The translations under genes and the position numbers were made by a program. Shown in pieces: positions 33,197-43,273 of a DNA stretch of 48,260 nucleotides; position 1 is the first letter of the stretch, and each line of letters starts with the position of its first letter. The stretch comes from Alphaproteobacteria bacterium (GTDB taxonomy: Bacteria; Pseudomonadota; Alphaproteobacteria; Caulobacterales; Aquidulcibacteraceae): contig JAUIJZ010000013.1 of NCBI GenBank assembly GCA_030430715.1, positions 1 through 48,260 on the forward strand. Reading direction: 5' to 3'. The notes below the pieces were generated by a model, which worked only from the letters and a program-made list of their open reading frames with translations, made no database searches and was not told the origin of the DNA.

Positions 33197-33709
33197 TCAG
33201 AGCGGAAGCTTCCAGATGAGATCGCGGTCGGCGGTATCGCCCACCATGAATTTCCACTCGCCATGATGCGTCAGCCCATGCCGGCGATAAAAGCGTTGCG
33301 CGCGTTCGTTGTTTTCCCAGACGCTGAGATAGATCGCCGATGCGCCGCGCGTGTGCGCCCAGGCGATGCAATCCTTCATCAAGGCATCGCTCACGCCAGC
33401 CCCTTTCACGCTGTCATCGAGATAGAGCCGGCGAAGCTCGACGCCCTCTGGATCATCGACAGGCAAATGCAGCGGCCCCATCTTGCAATAGCCGACGATC
33501 TCGCCGTCACGCAGCGCAAGCCGATAGCGCAGCGACGGATCGGCAAGCTCGGCACGCTGAATCGGCGCGCCATAATTGGCGTCGAGATAAGCCTTCAAAT
33601 CTTTCGGAGGATGGCCGGCATGCGCGAAGGTCACTTCCCAAGCGCGCCGGCCAAACAGTGCAAGCGCCTTCGCGTCGCTGGGCGCGCCATCGCGATAAAT
33701 GATGGTCAC
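33197..33709 (-). CDS. GNAT-family N-acetyltransferase
   Basis: A 170-residue GNAT protein. The acetyl-CoA-binding motif A is [21 protein letters not shown] (RxxG/A type; the usual Q/RxxGxG/A loop is seen as VKGAGVS), followed by [23 protein letters not shown], the conserved asparagine and tyrosine region. The protein begins [19 protein letters not shown], and the GTG start overlaps the alaS stop as GTGA, coupling the two genes. GNAT enzymes next to alaS are common, but the acceptor (small molecule, aminoglycoside-like or a protein N-terminus) cannot be inferred. RimI-like function is less likely because motif B is loose. Confidence 0.85.
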   Translation of the reverse strand: MTIIYRDGAPSDAKALALFGRRAWEVTFAHAGHPPKDLKAYLDANYGAPIQRAELADPSLRYRLALRDGEIVGYCKMGPLHLPVDDPEGVELRRLYLDDSVKGAGVSDALMKDCIAWAHTRGASAIYLSVWENNERAQRFYRRHGLTHHGEWKFMVGDTADRDLIWKLPL

Positions 33710-36375
33710 GCCGCGAGCGCGCCTTCCAGTGCGGCGCGAATAGCCTCCAAGGCTTTCGGCGCGGCTGCCGCGTCGGGGCCGCCGCCTTGCGCCATGTCGG
33801 GCCTTCCGCCGCCGCCTTGGCCGCCAACCGCCGCCACGCCTGCTTTCACAAGATCGACCGCGTTCACTTTGCCTTTGAGATCGTCGGTCACGCCAACGGC
33901 CAAGGCCGCCTTGCCGCCTTCGACACCCACATAAGCGATCACGCCCGAACCGATCGATTTCTTGCCTTCATCGACAAGCCCGCGCAGCTCCTTCGCCGGC
34001 ACGCCTTCAAGCACGCGCGCCAGCACGGAAACGCCGGCGATTTGCTCGGGCCCAGCCGGTGCGGCTTGCCCTCCGCCCCCCGCCATGGCGAGCTTCTTTT
34101 TTGTATCCGCGAGTTCGCGCTCAAGCTTTTTGCGTTCGTCCTGCAATTGCGCGACGCGGTCGGTCACTTCGCTCAGCGGCGATTTCAAATTCGCGGCGAT
34201 GGCTTTCGCCAGCGCGGCTTGCGCTTTCATATGCGCGAGCGCCGCGGCGCCCGTCGTTCCTTCAATGCGGCGTACGCCGGCGGCGACGCCGCCTTCGGAG
34301 AGCACCGCGAACACAGCGATGTCGCCCGTGCGCTTCACGTGCGTGCCGCCGCACAGCTCGACCGAATAGGCCTTGGCGCCGCCATCGAGCGCATCGCCGA
34401 GACGCAGCACGCGCACGCTGTCGCCGTACTTTTCTCCGAACAGCGCCAACGCGCCCTCTTCGATCGCTTGCGCCGGCGCCATCTCCTTGACCACGCCTTC
34501 CGCGTTCTGCCGGATCACAGCGTTCACCTGATCCTCGACGCGCGCGATCTCCTCGGCGCTCAGCGCTTGGCCGTGACTGAAGTCGAAACGGAAATAATCC
34601 GCCTCCACCAGCGAGCCCTTCTGCGTCACGTGCGGGCCCAGCACATTACGCAGCGCCGCATGCAGCAAGTGCGTGGCCGAGTGATTGGAGCGGATTTGCG
34701 CGCGCCGCGCATGATCGATCTCAAGCTGCGCCTTGTCGCCAACCTTGATCGCGCCTTTGCTCAAGCGCCCAAGATGCACATGCAACGCGCCGGCCTGCTT
34801 TTGCGTGTCTTCCACCGCGAACACGGCGCCATTGGCGAAATGGATCATGCCATGATCGCCGCTTTGCCCGCCGCTTTCCGCGTAGAATGGCGTGCGGTCG
34901 AATACGAGCGCGCCGGCTTGGCCCTCGCGCAATTCATGCTGCTCGGCGCCGCCCGCAACGATGGCGGCAAGCTTGCCGTCGCCATCCTCGGCGCCATAGC
35001 CCAGAAATTCATTGCCGCGCGTGCGTTCCAGAATGGAATGCCAAATGGCGGGATTGTCGCCCCCCTCGGCGCCGGTCCAGCTCTCGCGGCCTTTCTCGCG
35101 CTGGCGTTCCATCGCCGCGTCGAAACCGGCGGCGTCCACCTCAAGGCCCCGCCCGCGCAGAATGTCCTGCGTGAGATCGAGCGGAAAGCCGAACGTGTCG
35201 TACAGCTTGAACGCGGTGTCGCCGGCCAGCTTCTCGCCCTTTTTGAGGCCGGCCAGTTCGTCCTCGAGCAAACGCAAACCATTGCCGAGCGTGCGGCGGA
35301 AGCGTTCTTCCTCTTCGAACAATTGCGCCTCGATCACCGGGCGCGCGCGCTGCAATTCCGGGAACGCCTCGCCCATTTCGCCGATCAGGGTCGGCGCCAG
35401 GCGATGCATCAGCGGCTCTTTCGCGCCGAGGATGTGCGCATGGCGCATGGCGCGGCGCATGATCCGGCGCAGCACATAGCCACGTCCCTCATTCGATGGC
35501 GAAACGCCGTCGGCGATCAAAAACGACGATGCGCGCAAATGGTCGGCGATGACGCGATGGCTGGCCGCCTTCTCGCCCTCCGCTTTCACGCCCGTGAGTT
35601 CGGCCGACGCCGCGATCAGGTTTTGGAACAGGTCGATTTCGTAATTGGAGTGGACGCCCTGGAGAACGGCCGAAACACGCTCCAGCCCCATGCCGGTATC
35701 GATCGACGGTTTGGGCAGATTGCTGCGCCGCCCGTCCGCGAATTGCTCGAACTGCATGAAGACGAGATTCCAGATCTCGATGAAGCGATCGCCATCCTCT
35801 TCGGGGCTGCCGGGCGGGCCGCCTGGGATCGACGGGCCGTGATCGTAGAAAATCTCCGAGCACGGGCCGCACGGGCCGGTGTCGCCCATCGACCAGAAAT
35901 TGTCGCTGGTGGCGATGCGGATGATTCTCTCGTCGGGCAGGCCCGCGATCTTTTTCCAGAGCGCCGCCGCGTCCTCGTCATCGTGATAGATGGTGACGAG
36001 CAGCTTCTCTTTCGGCAGCGCGAAATCCTTGGTCAGCAGCGACCATGCCGCGTCGATCGCCTCTTCCTTGAAATAATCCCCAAAGGAAAAATTGCCGAGC
36101 ATCTCGAAGAAGGTGTGGTGGCGCGCCGTGTAGCCGACATTGTCGAGATCGTTGTGCTTGCCTCCGGCGCGCACGCATTTCTGGCTGGTGGCGGCGCGCG
36201 GGTGCGGCGGCGTGGCGGCGCCGGTAAAATAGTTCTTGAACGGCACCATGCCGGCATTGACGAACAAAAGTGTCGGATCGTCCTGCGGAATCAAAGGCGC
36301 CGCCGGCGGCGTTTCGTGTCCGCGGCCCGCGAAAAAGGACAAAAATTGCCGCCTGATGTCGTTGACGCTCGCCAT
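33706..36375 (-). CDS. alaS: Alanyl-tRNA synthetase
   Basis: An 889-residue AlaRS of normal length and domain order: catalytic class II core ([20 protein letters not shown], then [20 protein letters not shown] with motif 1/2 residues, and [12 protein letters not shown]), then the tRNA-recognition domain. The editing domain has the zinc ligands HSATH ([14 protein letters not shown]) and CGGTH ([15 protein letters not shown]), and the C-Ala/oligomerisation region follows. It attaches alanine to tRNA-Ala and hydrolyses misacylated Ser- and Gly-tRNA-Ala. Codon usage and GC are of the host type. The opposite strand is open for about 1000 codons across this gene (see the rejected list). Confidence 0.97.
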   Translation of the reverse strand: MASVNDIRRQFLSFFAGRGHETPPAAPLIPQDDPTLLFVNAGMVPFKNYFTGAATPPHPRAATSQKCVRAGGKHNDLDNVGYTARHHTFFEMLGNFSFGDYFKEEAIDAAWSLLTKDFALPKEKLLVTIYHDDEDAAALWKKIAGLPDERIIRIATSDNFWSMGDTGPCGPCSEIFYDHGPSIPGGPPGSPEEDGDRFIEIWNLVFMQFEQFADGRRSNLPKPSIDTGMGLERVSAVLQGVHSNYEIDLFQNLIAASAELTGVKAEGEKAASHRVIADHLRASSFLIADGVSPSNEGRGYVLRRIMRRAMRHAHILGAKEPLMHRLAPTLIGEMGEAFPELQRARPVIEAQLFEEEERFRRTLGNGLRLLEDELAGLKKGEKLAGDTAFKLYDTFGFPLDLTQDILRGRGLEVDAAGFDAAMERQREKGRESWTGAEGGDNPAIWHSILERTRGNEFLGYGAEDGDGKLAAIVAGGAEQHELREGQAGALVFDRTPFYAESGGQSGDHGMIHFANGAVFAVEDTQKQAGALHVHLGRLSKGAIKVGDKAQLEIDHARRAQIRSNHSATHLLHAALRNVLGPHVTQKGSLVEADYFRFDFSHGQALSAEEIARVEDQVNAVIRQNAEGVVKEMAPAQAIEEGALALFGEKYGDSVRVLRLGDALDGGAKAYSVELCGGTHVKRTGDIAVFAVLSEGGVAAGVRRIEGTTGAAALAHMKAQAALAKAIAANLKSPLSEVTDRVAQLQDERKKLERELADTKKKLAMAGGGGQAAPAGPEQIAGVSVLARVLEGVPAKELRGLVDEGKKSIGSGVIAYVGVEGGKAALAVGVTDDLKGKVNAVDLVKAGVAAVGGQGGGGRPDMAQGGGPDAAAAPKALEAIRAALEGALAA

Positions 36376-36484
36376 GTGAACCTAAAACCAGCCGCAAATC
36401 AGTATCCGGCTTGGTATAGGGAGGCGCGCGGCGAGCGCCAAGCGTGCGCGCGGATTGGAAGCGACGCTGCCTGTGACGAGACAG

Positions 36485-36910
36485 CTATTCAGGCAGCTTC
36501 AGCGCACCGTCTTCAGCCAGGGCGAAGCCCGGATTCCAGGCCACTTCCCATAGATGGCCATCCGGATCGGCGAAATACCCGGAATGCCCTCCCCAAAACA
36601 CGTCCTCGGCGGGCTTCACGATACGGCCACCGGCCGCCTCAGCTTCCGCCAGCACCGCAGCCACATCCTCCTTGCGGCGCACATTCTGGGCAACGCTCAC
36701 ACCGCGAAAGCCCGCACCGGCGCTCGCGACTTGCGCATCCTCGGCAAGCGCATCCCAACCATAAAGGCCTAAAGCCATGCCGCCCGCTTGGAAGAAAGCC
36801 ACCTGCTCGTTGCTGGACGACGAAGCGCGGAAACCAAGCCGCTCATAGAACCTGCGAGCCCGCGCCACATCCTTCACGCCCAACGTGACCAATGAGATGC
36901 GCGGCTCCAT
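36485..36910 (-). CDS. VOC/glyoxalase-like protein
   Basis: A 141-residue VOC-superfamily protein of two beta-alpha-beta-beta-beta modules: PRISLVTLGVKDVARARRFYERLGF and HSGYFADPDGHLWEVAWNPGF, the latter with the DPDGH-x-WE metal-binding pattern. The start ATG 36908-36910 has GGAGAG six bases upstream; a GTG two codons earlier is less likely. Proteins of this type include glyoxalases and fosfomycin/bleomycin-binding proteins, but without the second metal ligand triad in view no activity can be named. It lies between recA and alaS on the minus strand. Confidence 0.85.
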   Translation of the reverse strand: MEPRISLVTLGVKDVARARRFYERLGFRASSSSNEQVAFFQAGGMALGLYGWDALAEDAQVASAGAGFRGVSVAQNVRRKEDVAAVLAEAEAAGGRIVKPAEDVFWGGHSGYFADPDGHLWEVAWNPGFALAEDGALKLPE

Positions 36911-36943
36911 GAGCACTCTCCAGCTTGAGACAATCCGCCGGCC

Positions 36944-36958
36944 GGCCCGAGACGGGCC
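36944..36958. terminator. Possible weak terminator after recA
   Basis: GGCCCG (36944-36949) pairs with CGGGCC (36953-36958) around AGA in the gap between recA and the VOC gene. There is no thymine run after it on either strand, so termination here is uncertain. Confidence 0.3.
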
Positions 36959-37015
36959 AGGGCATGGGGTCGGGTCGGCTTAACGCCCCGGAGCCAGCCG
37001 GCGAAACGGGTAGGA

Positions 37016-38095
37016 TCAGCCGCCCTCGGCGGCGTCCTTTTCCTCATCGCCCTCGGGCGGCGAATACATAGCGTCGGACACCATTCCAGATTTCATCCGG
37101 ATCGCGTCTTCGACCTCATGCGCGGCCTCCGGATGCTCCTTCAAGAACCGGCGCACCGCTTCCTTGCCTTGGCCGAGCTTTTGACCGCCATAAGAATACC
37201 AGGCGCCCGACTTATCGATGATCCCAGCTTTCACGCCGAGTTCGATCAACTCGCCCATTTTCGAAACGCCTTCGCCATAGATGATGTCGAACTGCACCTG
37301 CTTGAATGGCGGCGCCACCTTGTTCTTCACCACCTTCACGCGCGTCTCGGAACCGATCACCTCGTCGCGTTCCTTGATCTGACCGGTGCGGCGAATATCG
37401 AGACGCACTGACGAATAGAATTTCAGCGCATTGCCGCCCGTCGTGGTTTCTGGATTTCCGTACATCACGCCGATCTTCATACGGATCTGGTTGATGAAAA
37501 TGACCAGCGTCTTCGACTTGTTGATCGAACCGGTGAGCTTGCGCAGCGCCTGGCTCATCAGACGTGCCTGCAGGCCGGGCAACTGATCGCCCATCTCGCC
37601 TTCGATTTCAGCGCGCGGCGTCAGCGCCGCCACCGAGTCCACGACAAGCACGTCAACCGCACCCGAGCGCACCAGCGTATCGGCGATCTCCAGCGCCTGT
37701 TCGCCATGGTCGGGCTGCGACACCAAAAGGTCGTCGAGATCGACGCCAAGCTTGCGCGCATAAATCGGATCGAGTGCGTGTTCGGCGTCGACAAATGCGC
37801 ATACGCCGCCGTTCTTTTGCGCCTCGGCGACGCAATGGAGCGCCAGGGTCGTCTTGCCGGAACTTTCCGGCCCGTAAATCTCCACGATCCGGCCTTTGGG
37901 CAGTCCGCCAATGCCGAGCGCGATGTCGAGCCCTAGCGAGCCTGTTGAGATCGATTCAATCTCCACCACCGGCTTCTCGCCGAGGCGCATCACCGAGCCT
38001 TTACCGAAGGCGCGGTCAATTTGGCTGAGCGCTGCGGCCAAAGCCTTCTGCTTGTCCGTTTCCATGTCTTTCTCAACAAGCTTTAGGTTAGCCAT
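37016..38095 (-). CDS. recA: RecA recombinase
   Basis: A 359-residue RecA. Walker A is [13 protein letters not shown] (residues about 75-87), Walker B is in [12 protein letters not shown], and the L2 loop and C-terminal acidic tail ([12 protein letters not shown]) are present. It forms filaments on single-stranded DNA, drives homologous recombination and triggers LexA self-cleavage. The ATG at 38093-38095 follows GAGGGAG by seven bases. The promoter contains an alphaproteobacterial SOS box, so the gene is self-induced after DNA damage. A small gene diverges from it. Confidence 0.98.
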   Translation of the reverse strand: MANLKLVEKDMETDKQKALAAALSQIDRAFGKGSVMRLGEKPVVEIESISTGSLGLDIALGIGGLPKGRIVEIYGPESSGKTTLALHCVAEAQKNGGVCAFVDAEHALDPIYARKLGVDLDDLLVSQPDHGEQALEIADTLVRSGAVDVLVVDSVAALTPRAEIEGEMGDQLPGLQARLMSQALRKLTGSINKSKTLVIFINQIRMKIGVMYGNPETTTGGNALKFYSSVRLDIRRTGQIKERDEVIGSETRVKVVKNKVAPPFKQVQFDIIYGEGVSKMGELIELGVKAGIIDKSGAWYSYGGQKLGQGKEAVRRFLKEHPEAAHEVEDAIRMKSGMVSDAMYSPPEGDEEKDAAEGG

Positions 38096-38154
38096 CGATA
38101 TGCTCCCTCTAGGTCGAGTCCATGCCAGGGACCACCCGCCCCGCTAGGATTCGA

Positions 38155-38190
38155 TTTGTACCGCGTTTGTTCTAAGAACACAAGCGGAAC
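38155..38190 (-). promoter_or_regulatory. recA promoter with LexA SOS box
   Basis: On the minus strand GTTC-CGCTTGT-GTTC (38176-38190) is exactly the alphaproteobacterial LexA consensus GTTC-N7-GTTC. It overlaps a possible -35 TTGTGT (38178-38183), followed after 17 bases by TACAAA (38155-38160) as -10. LexA bound here would block the promoter, giving damage-inducible recA. Confidence 0.85.
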
Positions 38191-38332
38191 ATCCGATAAA
38201 ATGAGGATCGCCTAGGTTCGGCGGCTGGAGCGCCCACATCTGGTGGGCGCATGCATTCCCGATACGATCTCTATTCAAGCGAACGTTCCCTCGTTAAACA
38301 TTTCGACGGGGGAACAAGAGAGGATTGAACGC

Positions 38333-38581
38333 ATGGCTTCATCCTTAGCGCCCTTGCCGCCGCGCGGCGGCTCGCCCGCCACCCTGGAAGGGATGGCGAC
38401 GTTCCGTATGAAGACGGCGGCGCTGTCGCGTCCGGCGGCGCCGATGCGCGGCGATCCCAGCATGGTTTTGGTTACGGGCGCCGATGGCGGCGTGGTGGTC
38501 TATCCGCCGAGCGACAAGCTGATCATCCTCGCCGCGCGCCGCGCGGAACTCGAAACGCCAACGCTTCAGATCGATTGCTGA
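38333..38581 (+). CDS. Small basic protein of unknown function, divergent from recA
   Basis: An 82-residue protein from the ATG 38333, with AGAGG nine bases upstream. It is Pro/Arg/Ala-rich in its N-terminal half (MASSLAPLPPRGGSPATLEG, ALSRPAAPMRGD) and ends in a short beta-like segment (MVLVTGADGGVVVYPPSDKLIILAARRAELE). Its last 16 bases overlap the end of convergent bioD. I do not recognise a family. It shares the intergenic region containing the recA SOS box, so it might also be damage-inducible; that is inference. Confidence 0.5.
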   Translation: MASSLAPLPPRGGSPATLEGMATFRMKTAALSRPAAPMRGDPSMVLVTGADGGVVVYPPSDKLIILAARRAELETPTLQIDC

Positions 38582-39249
38582 ACAGCGAGACGCTGCGCTA
38601 GCGCGGCGCACCAATCACGCGAAACATGACGCGGCGCGGGTGTGATCATATCGTCCGGCCGCAGGCGCGCGATCATCGCGCAGGTTTCTTCGAGGCCGAC
38701 CGAATCCTCGCTCTCACTGACAATCACGGCGCCGATTGAAACACCACGCGCGTCGAGCACGGCCAAGCCGCTCAGCGCATGACTGACCGCGCCAAGGTAT
38801 GATCCCGCCACAAACACGACCGGCGCGCGCAACGCCGCAATAAGATCGAGACAGGTGTGAGACTCCGTCAGCGGCGCCATCACACCGCCCGCCCCTTCAA
38901 TCAGCACAAGCCGATCAGCTTGGGCATCAATGTGCGCGCGGCAAGCGCGTTCGATTGCAGCGAAATCGAGTTCTACACCCTCGGCCTGTGCCGCAAGCGG
39001 CGGCGCCAACGGCGCTTTGAAGCGCCACGGAGAAATGCGCGCCAGCGTAGTTTCGGACAGCGCTTCGCCCAACGCGCTCAACAACAAACCGCAATCGGAG
39101 CCCGCGGCCGCGCCCGGCTCGTAGCCGGAAACCACCGGTTTGAACGCATCGCACGCTACGCCGCTTTCGCGCCACGCCCGGAGCAACGCACACGACACGT
39201 AGGTTTTGCCGATTTCGGTGCCGGCGCCGGTCACGAAAAGCACGCTCAC
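38566..39249 (-). CDS. bioD: Dethiobiotin synthetase
   Basis: A 227-residue BioD: Walker A GAGTEIGKTYVS (residues 8-19), the FKPVVSGYE nucleotide loop and the IEGAGGVMAPL segment. It closes the ureido ring of dethiobiotin from 7,8-diaminopelargonate, CO2 and ATP. The GTG start (39247-39249) overlaps the bioF stop as GTGA, so bioF and bioD are translationally coupled. Its 3' end overlaps the small gene divergent from recA. Confidence 0.93.
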   Translation of the reverse strand: MSVLFVTGAGTEIGKTYVSCALLRAWRESGVACDAFKPVVSGYEPGAAAGSDCGLLLSALGEALSETTLARISPWRFKAPLAPPLAAQAEGVELDFAAIERACRAHIDAQADRLVLIEGAGGVMAPLTESHTCLDLIAALRAPVVFVAGSYLGAVSHALSGLAVLDARGVSIGAVIVSESEDSVGLEETCAMIARLRPDDMITPAPRHVSRDWCAALAQRLAVQQSI

Positions 39250-40391
39250 GGCAGGAACTCACGCACAGCTTCCGCCGCCGCGTCGATCTGCGCCTCAGTA
39301 TGCAGGGCGCTGAACGCAAAGCGCAGCAAGGCTTGGCCAGCGGGTACGGTGGGCGGACGGATCGGCACCACCAAAAAGCCCGCGCGCTCCATCGCTGCGC
39401 CCGCCTCCAACACGCGTTCAGGCGAATCGAGCACGACCGGCACAATAGCGCTTTGCGCTTCGGGCAAATTCAGCGCGCGCGAGAACCGGCGCGCAAGCGC
39501 AACAGGTTTGGCGACCAGATCAGGCTCGCCCGCGATGATTTCCAACGCTTTCAGCGCCGCGCCCGCACAGGCTGGCGGTAAGCCGGTGGAATAGATGAAG
39601 GTGCGCGCGCGCGTTTTGATAAGGTCGATCACCGGCGCGGACGCACACAAATAGCCGCCGAACGAACCCGCCGCCTTCGACAGCGTGCCCATTTGCAGCG
39701 GAGGCGCAACACCGGCAAAGACATGGCTGGCGCCGCGACCACCGCCAATCACACCAAGCCCGTGCGCGTCATCCGTCAGCAGCCACGCATCATACGCTTC
39801 GCACAGCGGAACCATGCGATCGAGCGGCGCAAGATCGCCGCCCATGGAGAACACGCCGTCCGTCAACACCAGCGCGTGCCGATGCTTGGGCCGCTCTTGG
39901 CGCAACAATTCTTCCAATTGCGCGATGTCGTTATGGCGAAAAGCGATCACCTCGGCGCCGGAAAGACGCGCGCCCGTCCACAGGCATGAATGCGCCAATT
40001 CATCGATGAGAACGATATCGCCTGCCTTGACCAGGCACGGCGCGATCCCGGCATTGGCGAGATAACCGGCGCCAAAAACAATCGCGGCTTCCGTGCGTTT
40101 GAACCGCGCCAGCGCCGCTTCCAAATCGCGCAGCAAAGGGTGGTTGCCCGTCACCAGCCGCGACGCGCCAGCACCCGCGCCGTAAGACAGCGCCGCATCC
40201 GCCGCCGCGCGCGTAACACGCTCATCCTGCGACAAGCCCAGATAATCGTTGCAGGAGAAAGAGACGAGACGCTTTCCCTTACGCTCGACATAGATGCCAT
40301 CGGTGCGCAGGTCTTCATGCAGGCGGCGGCGCAGCAGCTTTCCTTCCAGCTCATCGAGCTTGTCGGCGGCGAACCTATCGAGACTGTTCAT
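39246..40391 (-). CDS. bioF: 8-amino-7-oxononanoate synthase
   Basis: A 381-residue PLP enzyme of the alpha-oxoamine synthase family (BioF): SFSCNDYLGLSQD at the start, VLTDGVFSMGGDLAPL, the aspartate/histidine DDAHGLGVIGG and the PLP lysine in MGTLSKAAGSFGGY. It condenses pimeloyl-ACP/CoA with alanine. ATG start at 40389-40391. It leads the bioF-bioD pair and diverges from bioA across 47 bases, so one control region can regulate the pathway. Confidence 0.94.
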   Translation of the reverse strand: MNSLDRFAADKLDELEGKLLRRRLHEDLRTDGIYVERKGKRLVSFSCNDYLGLSQDERVTRAAADAALSYGAGAGASRLVTGNHPLLRDLEAALARFKRTEAAIVFGAGYLANAGIAPCLVKAGDIVLIDELAHSCLWTGARLSGAEVIAFRHNDIAQLEELLRQERPKHRHALVLTDGVFSMGGDLAPLDRMVPLCEAYDAWLLTDDAHGLGVIGGGRGASHVFAGVAPPLQMGTLSKAAGSFGGYLCASAPVIDLIKTRARTFIYSTGLPPACAGAALKALEIIAGEPDLVAKPVALARRFSRALNLPEAQSAIVPVVLDSPERVLEAGAAMERAGFLVVPIRPPTVPAGQALLRFAFSALHTEAQIDAAAEAVREFLP

Positions 40392-40438
40392 GCCGAACTT
40401 CTAGACACCGCCCTTCCCGGCGCCTAGCAGGGTGCATC

Positions 40439-41707
40439 ATGCCGCAACCGACTTGGCTCACCGAAAACGCGCGCAACGTCTGGCGCCCTTACACGCAAAT
40501 GAAGACGGCCGCGCCCGCCTTGCCGGCTGTGCGCACCGAAGGCGCACACATTCACCTTGCGGATGGGCGTGTGCTGCTCGACGGCGTCGCGTCCTGGTGG
40601 ACCGCCGCGCACGGCTACAACCACCCGCACATCCTGGCGGCGATGCGCGCCCAGCTCGATACGATGCCGCATGTGATGTTTGGCGGCTTCGCGCATGAGC
40701 AAGCCTACCGCCTTGCCGGCCGCTTGGCGCGCTTGCTGCCAGGCGATCTCGATCATGCGTTTTTCGCGGAATCGGGTTCAGTTTCTGTTGAGATCGCCAT
40801 GAAGATGGCGGTGCAATATTGGCTCAATCGCGGCGAGCGCGGACGCACGCGCTTCTTATCGTTTCGCGGCGGCTATCACGGCGACACGCTGACGACGATG
40901 AGCGTGTGCGATCCCGATGAGGGCATGCACGCGCACTTTTCGGGCGTCGTGCCGCCGCAGCATGTCGTCGATCTACCGCGCGATGACGCTGGTGAAGCTT
41001 CGCTTGACGCTTATCTTGCGCAACATAGCGGCGAAATCGCCGCGATCCTGGTTGAGCCGCTCGTACAAGGCGCCGGCGGCATGATCTTCCATCCGCCGGA
41101 AACGCTGCGCCGCTTGCGCCGCCTCGCCGATAAGCACGGCGCGCTGCTGATCTTCGATGAAATCTTTACCGGCTTTGGCCGCACCGGCTCGCTGTTCGCC
41201 ATGCAGCAGGCGGATGTATTGCCCGACATCGTCACGCTCTCCAAGGCGCTGACGGGCGGCGCCGCGCCGCTCTCGGCCGCCGTCGCGCGCACGCATGTGT
41301 TTGACGCGTTTTGGAGCGACGACCCACAGCACGCCTTGATGCATGGGCCGACCTATATGGCGCACGCGCTGGGCTGCGCGGCGGCAAATGCCTCGCTCGA
41401 TCTCATCGAAGCCGGCGCTTGGCGCGAAGATGTTCCGCGTATTTCAGCAGGGCTAGAAGCCGGGCTCGCGCCCTGCCGCGCCCTTGGCGGCGTTGCGGAT
41501 GTGCGTGTGATGGGGGCCATCGGCGTGGTGGAGCTGAAACAGGCGCCCGACATAAACGCGCTGATCGCCCGCTTCGTCGGCGAAGGCGTATGGATCAAAC
41601 CGTTCGGGCGCGTCGTTTACCTCACACCGGCGCTGATCGCGGGCGACGATGACATTGCCCGTCTAACCGGCGCTATCGTTCGCGTACTCAACGAGGCCGC
41701 GCCATGA
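40439..41707 (+). CDS. bioA: Adenosylmethionine-8-amino-7-oxononanoate aminotransferase
   Basis: A 422-residue class III aminotransferase (BioA) using SAM as amino donor. The N-terminus NVWRPYTQMK is diagnostic for BioA, and LLDGVASWWTAAHGYNHPHI, FRGGYHGDTLTTMSVCDP, LLIFDEIFTGFGRTG and the PLP lysine in VTLSKALTGG follow. It makes 7,8-diaminopelargonate, the substrate of BioD encoded on the other strand. Its stop overlaps the next gene as ATGA. Confidence 0.96.
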   Translation: MPQPTWLTENARNVWRPYTQMKTAAPALPAVRTEGAHIHLADGRVLLDGVASWWTAAHGYNHPHILAAMRAQLDTMPHVMFGGFAHEQAYRLAGRLARLLPGDLDHAFFAESGSVSVEIAMKMAVQYWLNRGERGRTRFLSFRGGYHGDTLTTMSVCDPDEGMHAHFSGVVPPQHVVDLPRDDAGEASLDAYLAQHSGEIAAILVEPLVQGAGGMIFHPPETLRRLRRLADKHGALLIFDEIFTGFGRTGSLFAMQQADVLPDIVTLSKALTGGAAPLSAAVARTHVFDAFWSDDPQHALMHGPTYMAHALGCAAANASLDLIEAGAWREDVPRISAGLEAGLAPCRALGGVADVRVMGAIGVVELKQAPDINALIARFVGEGVWIKPFGRVVYLTPALIAGDDDIARLTGAIVRVLNEAAP

Positions 41708-42240
41708 ACCCAGAAACGCTCGTGAAATTCTGGGCCGATGCCGGGCCTGAAAAATGGTTCGCCAAGGACGATGCGTTCGATGCCGATCTGCGCACCGAAT
41801 TTGAAGCGATGCACCATTTGGCCTCGCGCGGTGCCTTGCACGCTTGGGAAGAGCGCCCAGAAGGCGCGCTGGCGCTCCTGCTGCTGCTCGATCAGATTCC
41901 GCGCAACATCTATCGCGGCTCGGCGCATGCCTTCGCCACCGACGCGCAAGCGCGCGAAGTGGCCGCGCGCGTCTGCGCCAAGGGCTTCGATCAGAAATTC
42001 GATGCCGGGCTGCGTTGCTTCTTCTATTTGCCGTTCGAACATTCCGAGGACGCCGCCGATCAAGCGCGTTCGGTGGCACTCTATGAAGCGTTGGGCGATG
42101 CGGAGTTTCTAAAATTCGCGCAGCTGCACAGCGATATCATCGCGCGCTTCGGACGTTTCCCGCACCGCAACGCCGTGATGGGCCGCATCAGCACGCCGGA
42201 AGAGCAAGCCTTCCTCGATAGCGGCGGCTTCGCCGGCTGA
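41704..42240 (+). CDS. DUF924 family protein
   Basis: A 178-residue helical protein of the DUF924 family: LVKFWADAGPEKWFAKDDAFD, LALLLLLDQIPRNIYRGSAHAFATDAQAR, RCFFYLPFEHSED and FGRFPHRNAVMGR. Start ATG 41704 overlaps the bioA stop as ATGA, so the two are translated together. The family is widespread in proteobacteria and has no confirmed function. Its placement here with biotin genes is probably only positional. Confidence 0.88.
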   Translation: MNPETLVKFWADAGPEKWFAKDDAFDADLRTEFEAMHHLASRGALHAWEERPEGALALLLLLDQIPRNIYRGSAHAFATDAQAREVAARVCAKGFDQKFDAGLRCFFYLPFEHSEDAADQARSVALYEALGDAEFLKFAQLHSDIIARFGRFPHRNAVMGRISTPEEQAFLDSGGFAG

Positions 42241-42243
42241 GAT

Positions 42244-43179
42244 TTAGCGCACCGGCGCGTCGAACGCGTAGCGCCACGCGCCTTCATAATCGCGCGTCCA
42301 TATCGAAACGTAGCGGCCATTGGAGCGCGTACCGTCCGGCGCGACCTCCACCGAGGCGCCATAAGTCCAGCCCATATCGCCGCGCGCGGAAACGCGCGCG
42401 CTTTCCGGGGAGCGTTCGATGCGCGCGCCCTCTGGCCAATCGGCGAAGCGTTGCGTCACGCCCGCATGCCCCGTCGCCAGCGAACCGTTCGCCAGCGTTA
42501 CCGCATCGCTCGCCGCATAGTGCGCGAAGGCTTCCGGCGCACCATCGGCGCGCACCGCCGCCGCGAACGCCGCATCCGCTTCCAGCAGCTCATCGGCCGC
42601 CGCCGCCGCCAATTCCTCTTCCGTGCGCGAACCCGCTAACTCGGAAAGCCGTAAGGCAAGACGCCCAGCCGGATCGTTCGCCTGCACGCACGGACGCGAA
42701 ATGCTGGTAGCGCGGCCGCCCATGGCCAATTCGATGAAGGCTTGTTCACCGCCGGCGCACGAGGAAATCTCGCCGCCCACGCCGCCGGCGACGCCCAGCA
42801 GCGTGCGCGCCAAAGATGTGATCTCTTGTCCAGCCGAGGCAGGCGCCGGCGTCACGCGCGGCGCGTCCGAACCCCAGAGCCACCAGCCGGTCGAGGGATG
42901 GCCGGTGAAGCGCCGCACTGCCAAAATTGCCTGCCCATCCGCAGGCGCGTCGTAGCGGATCACCCGCGCGACACCGCCGCTAAGCGGCGCGATGGTGACG
43001 CGGACAGACGTAGCTATGCTATCAGTGGCGAGCACGGCCCGGCCGCCCGTGGTGGGGATGATGTCCGTCGCCAGCATGGGTTGAGCCCAAGCCGGCGCGC
43101 GCAAGCTCAGATTTTGCGCCAAGGCCGGCGCACTCCATGCAAGCACCAGCGCAGCAGCCACAACACTCAGAAGACGCAT
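42244..43179 (-). CDS. Exported protein with C-terminal SnoaL/NTF2-like domain
   Basis: A 311-residue protein with a clear signal peptide (MRLLSVVAAALVLAWSAPALAQ, cleavage after ALAQ near residue 22). The N-terminal half is beta-rich and has two cysteines (EISSCAGG and SRPCVQA). The C-terminal part (about residues 195-311) resembles an NTF2/SnoaL/DUF4440 fold: LLEADAAFAAAVRADGAPEAFAHYAASDAVTLANGSLATGHAGVTQRFADW, ending in YVSIWTRDYEGAWRYAFDAPVR. It probably acts in the periplasm; whether it is an enzyme or a binding protein is not known. It converges on the DUF924 gene with three bases between. Confidence 0.75.
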   Translation of the reverse strand: MRLLSVVAAALVLAWSAPALAQNLSLRAPAWAQPMLATDIIPTTGGRAVLATDSIATSVRVTIAPLSGGVARVIRYDAPADGQAILAVRRFTGHPSTGWWLWGSDAPRVTPAPASAGQEITSLARTLLGVAGGVGGEISSCAGGEQAFIELAMGGRATSISRPCVQANDPAGRLALRLSELAGSRTEEELAAAAADELLEADAAFAAAVRADGAPEAFAHYAASDAVTLANGSLATGHAGVTQRFADWPEGARIERSPESARVSARGDMGWTYGASVEVAPDGTRSNGRYVSIWTRDYEGAWRYAFDAPVR

Positions 43180-43273
43180 CGGAAATTACCCCACCTGGCG
43201 GCGCGCCCCCACGCCGCGCCACACCCCGTCTCCCAATTCAGGCCGAGCGGGTCAATGCGCGGCGTCAGCGCCC

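Noticed and set aside
33787-36888. A 1033-codon open frame on the plus strand antisense to alaS
   Set aside because: AlaS on the minus strand is complete with all family motifs. Long antisense frames are common in GC-rich genes, and the translated sequence is Arg/His/Ala-rich without any motif.
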